Below are positions 1-7,752 of a stretch of DNA of 64,000 bases, piece by piece (position 1 is the first letter of the stretch; each line of letters starts with the position of its first letter). Origin of the DNA: Azospirillum brasilense (GTDB lineage: Bacteria > Pseudomonadota > Alphaproteobacteria > Azospirillales > Azospirillaceae); contig NZ_CP059453.1 of the NCBI RefSeq assembly GCF_022023855.1, forward strand, positions 250,001-314,000, in the 5' to 3' direction. Below the pieces are notes generated by a model. That model worked only from the letters and a program-made list of their open reading frames with translations. It searched no databases and was not told the DNA's origin. A program made the translations under genes and the position numbers.

Positions 1-30
1 ATGGGCATGGCCTGCTTCGTGGTGCCCCCG

Positions 31-120
31 GGCGCGTGAGCGCCCGGTATTCCAATGACAAGCGCGTGAGCGCCCGGTATTGCCATGCTAAGCGCGTTAG
101 CGCCCGGCATCACCAAGCTG
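31..120. repeat. Three tandem 30-bp repeats at left edge
   Basis: Three head-to-tail copies of a 30-bp unit occupy 31-60, 61-90 and 91-120. The core GCGCGTGAGCGCCCGG is shared by units 1 and 2, and unit 3 differs by several bases. The first copy also forms an 8-bp perfect inverted repeat (CCGGGCGC, GTGA loop, GCGCCCGG at 28-47). It lies just beyond the 3' end of the leftward gene ending at 130, so it may act as a 3' structure. Copy number could extend left of the window. Confidence 0.75.
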
Positions 121-129
121 GACGCGGGA

Positions 130-507
130 TCAGATGTCGAGCGGCAGGGAGTCGAGGTCCAGGCCCAGGCGGCGGACGATCTCAGCCGCCGTGTTCAGGT
201 TGGTCTCGAACTTCCAGGTCTGGCCGTTGGGGCGGTATTCGTTGACGTTGGGGCGCCCGTTCGCGAAGCGGTAGGGCTGCACGCTGTACCAGCGGGCGTC
301 GCTCATGCCGATCCCCTGCTCCGCGGCGTAGGATTCGGCAACCTGCGGCCACATGATGCCGCCGGGCTGGGTGGGCTGATCGCTGTCCAGGAAAGCGACG
401 ATGCGAACGCCATTCAGTTCGAAGTCCACGCGCTGTTTCACACCACCGCCGGTGGAATTGTCGGGGACGGACGCGGCCGAATTCTGCGGCACTGTTACCT
501 TTTCCAT
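130..507 (-). CDS. Hypothetical protein, 125 aa
   Basis: I do not recognise this protein. It has a Ser/Pro/Gly-rich, probably disordered first 22 residues followed by a compact region rich in Trp, Tyr and Asn (for example WYSVQPYRF and NGQTWKFETNLN), ending in a helical, Leu-rich tail. There is no signal peptide or membrane segment. The ATG at 507 is preceded by a weak GGAG about 10 nt upstream. It is divergent from the zinc-finger-like gene at 769. The even composition and good codon pattern support a real gene, but its function is unknown. Confidence 0.6.
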   Translation of the reverse strand: MEKVTVPQNSAASVPDNSTGGGVKQRVDFELNGVRIVAFLDSDQPTQPGGIMWPQVAESYAAEQGIGMSDARWYSVQPYRFANGRPNVNEYRPNGQTWKFETNLNTAAEIVRRLGLDLDSLPLDI

Positions 508-768
508 GACCTATAGCTCCGATTTGTCTGACAGCGTATAGGCAGTGGCGCACGGGAACCAGAGGCAAAATGCTCCCACGAGCCCGTCCGCTTGCAAAAG
601 CGGCGGCCGGGTCCCGCGCAAGGTGCCGAGGCGGCGATGCACACGGCTTTCGTCATAACCTGCGATCGAAGAATTACCGCGGGCGGGCCATCGTTGGGGA
701 TTCCCACGGACCGTGCGATGCGCTAGATTCGGTTTTGGTTTTGTTCGCAGCCACCATCCCTGGTCAGA

Positions 769-1179
769 ATGGCCCGCCTCATCGACCGTCCCGCCGAACA
801 TCAGGACCGTTCCATCGCCCCCAGCCCTGCCGCTCCGCGGTGCGAGCATTGCGGGCGTCCGCACGGCCATACGTTGCGCTGCCTGCCGGACGGCCGCTGG
901 CTGTCGCCCGACGGGATCTGGTTCAGCGACGAAGGCGACCCGGCCCCCTGGCCGGACGTGGTCGAGTATGCCGGGGTCCGGACCTCGCGCAGCATCGTCG
1001 GACAATACCGCCGCGCCGCGGCGATCGAACGGTCGGCCGAGAAGGCGATGGAACGGCGGTGGCTGTGCCGGCGTTGTCATATGGTCACCGCGCGCGACGA
1101 GCATCGGCGCGTCACCCGGACCCGGTCCCTGATGCGCCTCGCGCTCGGCGACCTGTTCGAGGGAACCTACACCATCTGA
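769..1179 (+). CDS. Small HNH/treble-clef-like zinc protein, 136 aa
   Basis: The protein has two CxxC knuckles: C25-x2-C28 (CEHCG) near the N terminus and C100-x2-C103 followed by H104 (CRRCHMVTARDEH) near the C terminus, with H112 close by. Such paired knuckles and the trailing CxxCH..DxxH are typical of the treble-clef fold of HNH endonucleases, which suggests a structural zinc site. The middle carries several Trp/Asp residues (WLSPDGIW). No full HNH catalytic triad can be stated with confidence. The same-strand hypothetical gene at 1222 follows after 42 bp and may be cotranscribed. Function is uncertain: DNA or RNA binding, or nuclease. Confidence 0.55.
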   Translation: MARLIDRPAEHQDRSIAPSPAAPRCEHCGRPHGHTLRCLPDGRWLSPDGIWFSDEGDPAPWPDVVEYAGVRTSRSIVGQYRRAAAIERSAEKAMERRWLCRRCHMVTARDEHRRVTRTRSLMRLALGDLFEGTYTI

Positions 1180-1221
1180 AGGGCTGCTCGGCCCTTCCGG
1201 GGAAAGAAAGCCAGACATTCC

Positions 1222-1662
1222 ATGCAGAACGGACATTCGACACGCCGCGGGGCCGAGCCGCGGCGTACGGTGGGGGACTCCGCTTCGCGCCCCGCGAGGC
1301 CGGTCGATCCGGTCGTGATGGCTCTGAACCTGCTGAACGGTCCCCGCACCCGGGCGGCGCTTCTGAAAGCCGTCGAGGAACGGGTGAAGACGGATGCGGA
1401 GGAACGCCGCCGCTTCGCCGCCGCCGCCGGACGGGTGCAGGGCGCCACGGGCGAGCAGGCACTGACCCAGGCGGTCGGCAATTACCTGCGCGACCTGTCC
1501 CGCCTTCCCGAAGCCGGGCGCAGCGGACCCTATCTGTGGCTGGCCGAGACGGTCGCCATCCTGGCCGGCGGCGGGCGTCCGGGACAGCCGGCCCCCCTCT
1601 TCCGCGACCCGCGGGCCGAGGCGGAGGCGCTTTTCCGCCCACGTGGAGCGGCCTCGGCGTAA
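1222..1662 (+). CDS. Hypothetical protein, 146 aa
   Basis: This is an unrecognised basic protein. The first 28 residues are Arg-rich and probably disordered. The rest is predicted to be helical (VVMALNLLNGPRTRAALLKA; LTQAVGNYLRDLSRL), with no signal peptide or transmembrane segment. A purine-rich GGGGAAAG lies about 20 nt upstream of the ATG, and no strong ribosome-binding site is seen. It follows the zinc-finger-like gene by 42 bp and converges on the glycoside hydrolase gene, with a shared hairpin at 1681-1723 between them. Confidence 0.5.
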   Translation: MQNGHSTRRGAEPRRTVGDSASRPARPVDPVVMALNLLNGPRTRAALLKAVEERVKTDAEERRRFAAAAGRVQGATGEQALTQAVGNYLRDLSRLPEAGRSGPYLWLAETVAILAGGGRPGQPAPLFRDPRAEAEALFRPRGAASA

Positions 1663-1680
1663 GCGAAGCGCTTGAAAACG

Positions 1681-1723
1681 GGACAGGCCCGGCACCGGAG
1701 ATCGTCCGGCGCCGAGCCTGTCC
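1681..1723. terminator. Bidirectional hairpin between convergent genes
   Basis: A long GC-rich inverted repeat (GGACAGGCCCGGCACCGG pairing with CCGGCGCCGAGCCTGTCC around a 7-nt loop) sits between the + strand hypothetical gene and the - strand GH5 gene. On the - strand it is followed by CGTTTTC and on the + strand by TTC, so it is a plausible two-way terminator with weak U-tracts. Confidence 0.6.
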
Positions 1724-1744
1724 TTCAAAGAACGGAACGTACGA

Positions 1745-3796
1745 TCAGGCGATCGTGCCGTCGAACAGGGCCGGCTCGATGGCGTTCATCTTCGCCGTGT
1801 TCACCGCCCAGTCGTCGGTCATGATGCCGCCGGTGTCGCCCGAGCCCGGGCTCCAGGCCCAGTAGGTGAAGCTGACGCCCTGGTCGCCCGCCGCCAGATC
1901 GGACTTGCCGTCGCCGTTGTAGTCGCCATCCATGTACTTGACCATGGCGTCGAGCCACTGCTTGTCCTGGCCGGTCTCCAGCTTGGTCCCGAACTCGCCG
2001 ACCAGGACCGGCGCGATGTCCTTCTGGACGATCCAGCCCCAGGCGTCCGTCCAGATGTCCTTCATGTTGTTCGGATAGCTGGGGTCGTTGAACCAGCCGA
2101 AGCCGGCCATCGACGGCGGGTAATCGTGGACGGAATAGACCAGCTTGTTGTCGATGTTGAAGTCGACCGGGTCGGTCTTCACGCCGTCCAGGTTGCCGCC
2201 CCACCAGTAGGTGCCCTCGGACGAGTTCTCGACGCCCTCGACGATCAGCAGCCAGTTCGGGTTGACCGACTGGACGGCGTTGCCGATGCGCTCCGCCGCG
2301 GCCTTCCAGTCGGTGGCCTGGTTGCCGTCACCCCAGGTGGCCTGGCCGTGCGGCTCGTTGTGCAGGTCGGCGGCGACGACCGACGGGTTGTCGGCGTAGC
2401 GCTGGGCCAGCATCTTCCAGTTCTCGATCATCTTCGATTCCGGATACTGGCTGGTGTACCAGAGCCCGTTCTCATTGGCAGAAGCGCCGTCGCCGGAGCG
2501 GTGGTGGTCGAGGATGATCTTCATGCCGGTCTGATCGGCGTAGTCGATGATCTTGTCGAACACCTCGAGGCTGGTCTTGCCCTGAAGCTCCGGGTTCTTC
2601 GAATAGTCGATGCCGGTCGGCATGCGGCCGTTGTCCAGCATGGCGTCCGACCAGGGCAGGCGGATGGTGTTGAACCCCTGATCCTGCATCTGGTTCATGA
2701 TGTTCTTGTAGCTGTCCTGCCACAAGCCCTGCGGGGCGAAGGCATAGCCCTCCGCGCCGAACCAGTTGACGCCGGTCAGCTTCACGTTGTTGCCAGCGCT
2801 GTCGACGATCTGGCTGCCCTCGGTGTGCAGGTAGCCGCCGCTGGACCCGGCGCCGCTGTCGGTGGAGGGGGTGGTCACCGGGGCGGTCGGCGTGGTCGGC
2901 GTCGTGCTCGGAGTCGTGGAGGGCGCGGAGGCGGAGGCGGAGGTGAACAGGCCCTTGTCGGCCTCCACCACCAGCGCGCCGTTCCACCACAGGTCGGCCT
3001 GCCCCTTGATGACGTCCTTGCCGTCGAGCACACCCCTGTCGTAGCTGACCGCGGAGTCGGTCGGGGCGTATTCGTGGCCGTTGATGGTCACGCTGCCGAC
3101 ATGCAGGTTGCGGTCCTGGCCGTTCACCGTGGCGTCATTGTCGTACTGGACCTGGATCTTGTGCGCCTGATCGGCGGCCAGATCGGTCTTGAAGGAAAAG
3201 TTCTTCGACTCCGTGCCGGCCGTGCCCTCGCCGATCGTCTTGCCGTCCGCCAGCACTGTGAAGTGCGCGTTCTGGCCCGCCGCGGCGGTGCCGCGGGCGT
3301 TGATGGTGATAGTCGAGGAGCCGGTGCCGCCCGTGGCGACGCTGTCGGCCTCCGGCGCGGCGGGGGTGCTGCCGGAATTGGCCGTATCGGGCGTGGCACC
3401 GTAGAGCGACGCCGGGGTGGAGAAGTTCAGCGCCCCGTTCCACCACAGGCCTTCCTGTCCGGCCATGGGCCCGCCGGCATCGTCGTGCCGCTCGTAGCTC
3501 GCGTCGGTTGGGCTCAGCGTGTGGCCGTTGATGACGATGGACTTGATGCCGAGGTCGCGGTTCGACCCAGCGTTCACGTCGTCGTTATCATAAACAACCT
3601 GGACTTTGTGTGCCTGACCAGAGGAAACGTCAACGTCGAATGTATAGGCTTTCGGCTCGGCCGAGCCCACCGACGCCTGACCAACATCCTTGCCGTCGAT
3701 CATCAGACGAAAGTGAGGATTCACAGCGTCCGAAGAGGTGCCATAGGCGTTCACGACGATTTTGGACTTAGTCAAACCAGTGGAGGTCGTCGCCAT
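1745..3796 (-). CDS. GH5 family glycoside hydrolase (endoglucanase-like) with two CBM60-like modules
   Basis: This 683-aa modular enzyme probably cleaves beta-1,4 glucan or related plant polysaccharide. Residues about 5-95 and 155-250 are two related Ca-dependent carbohydrate-binding modules of the CBM36/60 type: each has a YDND motif, an RNL or RDLG segment and an IxINGH strand, and ends with a LWWNGAL motif. A Ser/Thr/Pro linker spans about 285-320. The GH5 barrel spans about 325-683, with the acid/base in LHNEPHG (E481) and the nucleophile in VGEFGTK (E601). There is no Sec signal peptide at the N terminus, which starts directly with the CBM (MATTSTGLTKSK). Export would therefore need another route, such as type I secretion, or the start is misjudged. 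The gene is monocistronic and ends at the shared hairpin 1681-1723. The substrate is inferred from the family only. Confidence 0.88.
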   Translation of the reverse strand: MATTSTGLTKSKIVVNAYGTSSDAVNPHFRLMIDGKDVGQASVGSAEPKAYTFDVDVSSGQAHKVQVVYDNDDVNAGSNRDLGIKSIVINGHTLSPTDASYERHDDAGGPMAGQEGLWWNGALNFSTPASLYGATPDTANSGSTPAAPEADSVATGGTGSSTITINARGTAAAGQNAHFTVLADGKTIGEGTAGTESKNFSFKTDLAADQAHKIQVQYDNDATVNGQDRNLHVGSVTINGHEYAPTDSAVSYDRGVLDGKDVIKGQADLWWNGALVVEADKGLFTSASASAPSTTPSTTPTTPTAPVTTPSTDSGAGSSGGYLHTEGSQIVDSAGNNVKLTGVNWFGAEGYAFAPQGLWQDSYKNIMNQMQDQGFNTIRLPWSDAMLDNGRMPTGIDYSKNPELQGKTSLEVFDKIIDYADQTGMKIILDHHRSGDGASANENGLWYTSQYPESKMIENWKMLAQRYADNPSVVAADLHNEPHGQATWGDGNQATDWKAAAERIGNAVQSVNPNWLLIVEGVENSSEGTYWWGGNLDGVKTDPVDFNIDNKLVYSVHDYPPSMAGFGWFNDPSYPNNMKDIWTDAWGWIVQKDIAPVLVGEFGTKLETGQDKQWLDAMVKYMDGDYNGDGKSDLAAGDQGVSFTYWAWSPGSGDTGGIMTDDWAVNTAKMNAIEPALFDGTIA

Positions 3797-4183
3797 TTGT
3801 CTATTCCATTGCGGTTTCGATGGCTAGACCGTGGCTCCAGATAGTTAATGAGATACTAAGAATTCCTTTAAAATGAATTAACCATTTGTGGCAAATAGGA
3901 GCGGCCGGCCGCAGGCTTTGCCTGATGCGGCGACGCAACAGCAGGCCCGCTCTGGGTTTGCCGGGGACGCGCCGGGAGCACCGCCGCCGCCCTCGCGCAG
4001 GACCGTTCGGCGCCCGTGCCCCAGTCTGGTCACAGGCGGAAGGCCAACCCGTTCACATCCGGGATGCCCCGATCGTCCCGGTGTGGACAGCGTGGTGCGA
4101 GCCGGCACGGAGTCCGCCCTTCCGAAGTGTCAACCCGTGGGCGAAGCCGCGCGTGCTACACTGTGCGTCACGACGGATGGTGG
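3797..4183. other. 387-bp divergent intergenic region
   Basis: This region lies between the GH5 gene and the small exported protein. The first 100 bp (about 3835-3895) is strikingly A+T-rich for this genome and probably holds the leftward promoter. The rest is GC-rich, with only short, non-overlapping open frames that I do not accept as genes. Confidence 0.5.
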
Positions 4184-4597
4184 ATGATGACGGGCATGAG
4201 GATGGTGGCGGCGCTTTGGAAGGCGGCTTTGGCGACGGCCTCGGCAACCGCGCTTGCCGGCGCGCCGGTTCAGGCGTCCCCGGCCCCCGCCGTGGGGCAG
4301 AGCGTGTCGCTGGTGACCACCAACGGGTCGGCGACCTTCAAATTGTGCCGCAACTGGGTGTTCACCCACACCTGCCGCGAGTACGGCAACGTGCCGGTGC
4401 CGGCGCGCATCGCGGCGGGCGATTCGTTTGAAATCACCTTCGGCAGCAACCCGAAGACGATGTGGTTCCGGGTCAAGGCCGTCCTGCTTCAGGACGGGCG
4501 CTGCCTGCTGATCCCCAAGCACGAGGACATGCCCGCCAAGGGCGAGGACGAGCCGGTGGACATGCTGATCGTGGACCCGTGCCGCGTCCTGCGATGA
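4184..4597 (+). CDS. Small exported protein with four cysteines, 137 aa
   Basis: The first 32 residues form a clear Sec signal peptide: basic MMTGMRM, a hydrophobic Ala/Leu core, then a cleavage-like APVQA-S. The mature part of about 105 residues has four Cys (in KLCRNW, HTCREY, DGRCLL and DPCRVL), consistent with two periplasmic disulfides, and is otherwise beta-rich. I do not recognise the family. The frame stays open upstream to 4016, but that part is Arg-rich and does not look coded, so the start is placed at the ATG pair 4184/4187 where the signal peptide begins. No strong ribosome-binding site is visible. It converges with the His-rich gene, with a hairpin at 4600-4646 between them. Confidence 0.6.
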   Translation: MMTGMRMVAALWKAALATASATALAGAPVQASPAPAVGQSVSLVTTNGSATFKLCRNWVFTHTCREYGNVPVPARIAAGDSFEITFGSNPKTMWFRVKAVLLQDGRCLLIPKHEDMPAKGEDEPVDMLIVDPCRVLR

Positions 4598-4599
4598 AG

Positions 4600-4646
4600 G
4601 TCCTGCGGTGAAGGCGCGCCCGATCGCGGGCCGCCTTCCGCAGGAC
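4600..4646. terminator. Convergent hairpin
   Basis: The inverted repeat GTCCTGCGG...AAGGCG...GCCC pairs with GGGC...GCCTT..CCGCAGGAC around an ATCG loop, in the gap between convergent genes. There is no U-tract on either side, so termination strength is uncertain. Confidence 0.5.
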
Positions 4647-4653
4647 GGCGGCC

Positions 4654-5004
4654 TCAGCGCAGCGGGATGTTCATCTGGACGCTGAGGCCCGGTGCGGGCG
4701 CGTAATAGACCGGTGGCGGCGGTGCGTAGACCACGCGCGGGGCCGGGGCGTAATAGACGGGCGGCGGGCGGCGCATCACCACGACCGGCGGGGGCGGCTC
4801 GTAGATCACCACGGGGCCGTGGCCGCGGTGGTGATGCTTGTGCTTGTGCTTGCGCCAATGCTTGTGGTCGTCGGCCATGGCCGGAGCGGCCAGCGCCACG
4901 GTCAGCACCAAGCCTCCCAACGCCACGCTCCAGCCGCGCTTGCCAGGCTCGCGCTTGCCGAAACCACCTTTGCCTGAATGGCCCGCGCCTGAGTGGACGG
5001 ACAT
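4654..5004 (-). CDS. Exported His-rich, Pro/Tyr-repeat protein, 116 aa
   Basis: A basic N terminus and hydrophobic stretch (SVALGGLVLTVALAAPAMA) form a signal peptide. Right after the AMA-D site comes a segment with about nine histidines and lysines (DHKHWRKHKHKHHHRGHG), then a proline/tyrosine region with two near-repeats of PPPVYYAPAP, ending SVQMNIPLR. Such proteins occur as small periplasmic or surface proteins in alphaproteobacteria. Metal binding by the His cluster is a guess. The start at 5004 is chosen because AAGGA sits 8 nt upstream; the frame is open further up to 5106. It is divergent from the URC operon. Confidence 0.65.
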   Translation of the reverse strand: MSVHSGAGHSGKGGFGKREPGKRGWSVALGGLVLTVALAAPAMADDHKHWRKHKHKHHHRGHGPVVIYEPPPPVVVMRRPPPVYYAPAPRVVYAPPPPVYYAPAPGLSVQMNIPLR

Positions 5005-5214
5005 TCCCTGCATCCTTTTTCTGCTATCGGTTGGCCCGATCCTAACAGCAGATCGTGCGCCCAAGCTCTGGCTCCAACCATCCGCCCTGGGACAAATTTC
5101 GGGCACCCCTTATTCCCCGAAGGTGGTGCCCCCCGGCGGAAATGGCGGGTCGAAAACCGAACGAACGTCAGAGGTTGCGGCCATTCGATTTGGTGTTCGC
5201 AGGCGCCGAAACTG

Positions 5215-5230
5215 TGTCACACTGTCACAT
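5215..5230 (+). promoter_or_regulatory. Two direct TGTCACA repeats upstream of URC operon
   Basis: TGTCACA occurs at 5215-5221 and again at 5223-5229, an 8-bp period, ending 26 nt before the URC1 start codon. Tandem heptamers at this position could be an operator. No known regulator is assigned. Confidence 0.35.
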
Positions 5231-5255
5231 GGTGAATGGCATCGGGAGCGTCCGT

Positions 5256-6518
5256 ATGGAAAGCCGCCGCAACCAGCCGCAACGTCACATCGTTCTCGCC
5301 TCGCACCCGACCGGCGGCGCCAAGCCGCGCTACACCCCGGTCCACTGGGGCGCCCCCACCGCCGCGGAGCGCGGGCCGGTCGTCGCCTCGCTCTCCGATC
5401 CGGCGCAGCGCAATTCCATCGGCGCCCACGCCGGCAGCTACGCGGTCTACCGGGCGCTCGCCGTCGCGGCGGGGCAGCTCAGCGCCTATCACGTGCCGGA
5501 CCTGACCAACACCGCTCCGGCGGAGCCCATCGGCCCGCACCCGCAATGGGGCGATCCGGAGAAGATCGTCTCCATCGATCCCTTCGGCCACATGGTCAGC
5601 GAGGCCTTCGGCGATCATCTGGCGCGCGGCGTCGACGTCCGCCCCACCATCGCCGTGACCAAGGCGCGCATTAAGATGCCGGAGCTGGTGGACGCCATGC
5701 GGGCCGGGCGGCTGGCGGCGGACGGCCAGATCCTGCTGCCGAGCGGCGACGCCCGCGTGACCAAGGTCGCCATCGAGCCGGTGTGGTTCCTGCCCGGCAT
5801 CGCCAAGCGCTTTGGCATCACCGAGAGCGCGCTGCGCCGCGGCCTGTTCGAGCACACCGGCAGCATGTTCCCGGAACTGGTGACCCGCCCCGACCTGAAG
5901 GTCTTCCTGCCGCCGATCAACGGGCTGACCGTCTACATCCTGGGCGATGTGGCGGCGTTGACCGACCCGGCGCGCAAGGTCGCCTGCCGGGTCCATGACG
6001 AGTGCAACGGGTCGGACGTCTTCGGCTCCGACATCTGCACCTGCCGCCCCTACCTGACCCACGGCGTCGAGGAGTGCATCCGCACCGCCCAGGAGAACGG
6101 CGCCGGCCTCGTCATCTACAACCGCAAGGAAGGGCGCGCGCTCGGCGAGGTGACCAAATTCCTGGTCTACAACGCGCGCAAGCGGCAGCCCGGCGGCGAC
6201 CGGGCGGAGGCCTATTTCGAGCGCACGGAGTGCGTGGCCGGCGTTCAGGACATGCGCTTCCAGGAGTTGATGCCCGACGTCTTCCACTGGCTGGGCGTCA
6301 CCCGCATCGACCGCATGGTGTCGATGAGCAACATGAAGTCCGACGCCATCCGCCGCGCCGGGATCGAGATCGTCGAGCAGATCCCGATCCCGGACGAGCT
6401 GATCCCCGACGACGCCAAGGTGGAGATGGACGCCAAGAAGGCCGCCGGCTATTTCACCCCCGCCGTGCCGACCGCGGAGGAACTGACCGTCGCCAAGGGC
6501 CGGGGGCTGACCGATTGA
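5256..6518 (+). CDS. urc1: URC1: GTP cyclohydrolase II-like protein of uracil catabolism
   Basis: This 420-aa protein resembles GTP cyclohydrolase II (RibA) but is about twice its length, as in the URC1 proteins of the URC pyrimidine-degradation route. The zinc site C-x10-C-x-C is present (C250, C261, C263 in HDECN...ICTCRPYL), followed by the NRKEGRALGEV stretch that corresponds to the RibA EGRGIG motif. The C-terminal part carries the URC1-type stretches MPDVFHWLGV, SMSNMKSDAI and IPIPDELIPDD. The start ATG at 5256 has GGGAG 7 nt upstream; an ATG at 5229 is possible. Its stop overlaps the start of URC4. Known URC biology: URC1 acts downstream of UMP formation from uracil, and a uracil phosphoribosyltransferase is encoded two genes on. 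It is not the riboflavin enzyme by context. Confidence 0.88.
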   Translation: MESRRNQPQRHIVLASHPTGGAKPRYTPVHWGAPTAAERGPVVASLSDPAQRNSIGAHAGSYAVYRALAVAAGQLSAYHVPDLTNTAPAEPIGPHPQWGDPEKIVSIDPFGHMVSEAFGDHLARGVDVRPTIAVTKARIKMPELVDAMRAGRLAADGQILLPSGDARVTKVAIEPVWFLPGIAKRFGITESALRRGLFEHTGSMFPELVTRPDLKVFLPPINGLTVYILGDVAALTDPARKVACRVHDECNGSDVFGSDICTCRPYLTHGVEECIRTAQENGAGLVIYNRKEGRALGEVTKFLVYNARKRQPGGDRAEAYFERTECVAGVQDMRFQELMPDVFHWLGVTRIDRMVSMSNMKSDAIRRAGIEIVEQIPIPDELIPDDAKVEMDAKKAAGYFTPAVPTAEELTVAKGRGLTD

Positions 6519-7723
6519 GCGCCGTCAGCGACGACGATGTGGGGTGGCTGCTCTCCGCCGACGCGGTGCGCCAGCGCGCCCACGCGATCCTGGCGAAGGC
6601 CGAGCGCGGCGACCTCGCCCATTTCGAGCTGCGCCCGGAGCGGCTGCTTGATGCCGCCGCCCTGGTCGCCGCGGTGACGCGGGAGTCCTACCCGGACCTG
6701 GACGTTCCCTACCACAGCCGCTGGCGACATTTCGTGGTGAACGGCGACGACCGCTGGGCGACGCTTGCGGACGGGCTGAGAGCGGACGCCGACGAGATCG
6801 CGCGCATCCGCTTCGACCTCGCGGTGACCAGCGTTCTGCTCGACGCCGGGGCGGGCGACCGCTGGCGCTACCGCGACGCGGCGGGGGTGGAGCTGGCCCG
6901 CTCCGAAGGGTTAGCCATCGCCAGCTTCGACCTGTTCCGCTCCGGCGGCTTCGCCGACGATCCGGTCCACGCCCCGCTGCGCGCCGACGCAGCGGTCCTG
7001 TCCGCGGTGACCGAAACGACGCTCGCCCGCGGCTTCCAGGCCGGGCCGGACAACCCGCTGGTCGGGTTGGAAGGGCGCGCGGCCCTGCTGCGCCGTCTGG
7101 GAAGCGCGCTGACCGCCGCACCCGACCTGTTCGGCACGCCGGGGCGGGTCGGCACCCTCTACGACGCGCTGAAGGCGCAGGCCGTGGACGGCATGCTTCC
7201 CGCCTCCGCGATTCTCGACGCGGTGCTGCGCGGGTTGGGGCCGATCTGGCCGGGCCGGATCGAGCGCGGCGGAGTCAATCTCGGCGACAGCTGGACCCAT
7301 TCGGCGGTCGGCCTCGTCCCCTTCCACAAGCTGTCGCAATGGCTCAGCTACTCGCTGGCCGAGCCGCTGGAGGGGGCCGGCGTCGCCGTCACCGGGCTGG
7401 ACCGGCTGACCGGCCTGCCGGAATACCGCAACGGCGGGCTGCTGGTGGACAGCGGCGTTCTGGTGCCGAAGGACCCGCGCCTCCTCACCGACGAGCTGGA
7501 GGTGGGGGACGAGGCGGTGGTGGAGTGGCGCGCCCTGACCGTCGCCCTGCTCGACCGCCTCGCTGACGAGGTGCGCACCCGGCTGGGCATGCCCGCAGAG
7601 AGCTTCCCGCTCGCCAAGGTTCTCCAGGGCGGCACCTGGACCGCCGGGCGCCGGATCGCCCGCGAGCGCCGCCCCGGTGGCGGCCCGCCGATCCGCATCC
7701 GCAGCGATGGAACCGTCTTCTGA
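6515..7723 (+). CDS. urc4: URC4/DUF1688 family protein, uracil catabolism
   Basis: This 402-aa protein belongs to the DUF1688/URC4 family, whose biochemical role is not settled but which is required with URC1 for uracil breakdown in yeast. Family-like stretches are AVRQRAHAIL near the N terminus, YPDLDVPYHSRWRHF around residue 60, and PLVGLEGRAALLRRLG, MLPASAILDAVLRGLGPIWPG and GDSWTHSAVGLVPFHKLSQW further on. The frame contains a TTG at 6515 that overlaps the URC1 stop (TTGA), so translation is probably coupled. A GTG near 6539 is an alternative start. There are no membrane segments. It is followed 29 bp later by upp. Confidence 0.87.
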   Translation: MSAVSDDDVGWLLSADAVRQRAHAILAKAERGDLAHFELRPERLLDAAALVAAVTRESYPDLDVPYHSRWRHFVVNGDDRWATLADGLRADADEIARIRFDLAVTSVLLDAGAGDRWRYRDAAGVELARSEGLAIASFDLFRSGGFADDPVHAPLRADAAVLSAVTETTLARGFQAGPDNPLVGLEGRAALLRRLGSALTAAPDLFGTPGRVGTLYDALKAQAVDGMLPASAILDAVLRGLGPIWPGRIERGGVNLGDSWTHSAVGLVPFHKLSQWLSYSLAEPLEGAGVAVTGLDRLTGLPEYRNGGLLVDSGVLVPKDPRLLTDELEVGDEAVVEWRALTVALLDRLADEVRTRLGMPAESFPLAKVLQGGTWTAGRRIARERRPGGGPPIRIRSDGTVF

Positions 7724-7752
7724 TGTGACGCCAACCACCCGAAGGGTTGCCC

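Noticed and set aside
1..39. A short frame MGMACFVVPPGA ending at 39
   Set aside because: Only 12 codons are visible and nothing upstream is known; it could be chance or the 3' end of a gene outside the window.
31..120. CRISPR array
   Set aside because: Repeats are directly contiguous 30-bp units without unique spacers, and no cas genes are present.
2126..3844. A 572-codon + strand frame opposite the GH5 gene
   Set aside because: No recognisable domain, biased Val/Gly/Arg composition, and the - strand has CBM and GH5 motifs.
3878..4108. Small frames on both strands in the gap 3797-4183
   Set aside because: Arg/Pro/Gly-rich translations, mutual overlap and no ribosome-binding sites.
5215..5252. 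ECF41-type promoter before URC1 (TGTCACA plus a CGTC at 5249)
   Set aside because: Spacing is 19 bp from the nearer heptamer rather than 16, and it would place the start next to the ATG; treated as possible operator only.
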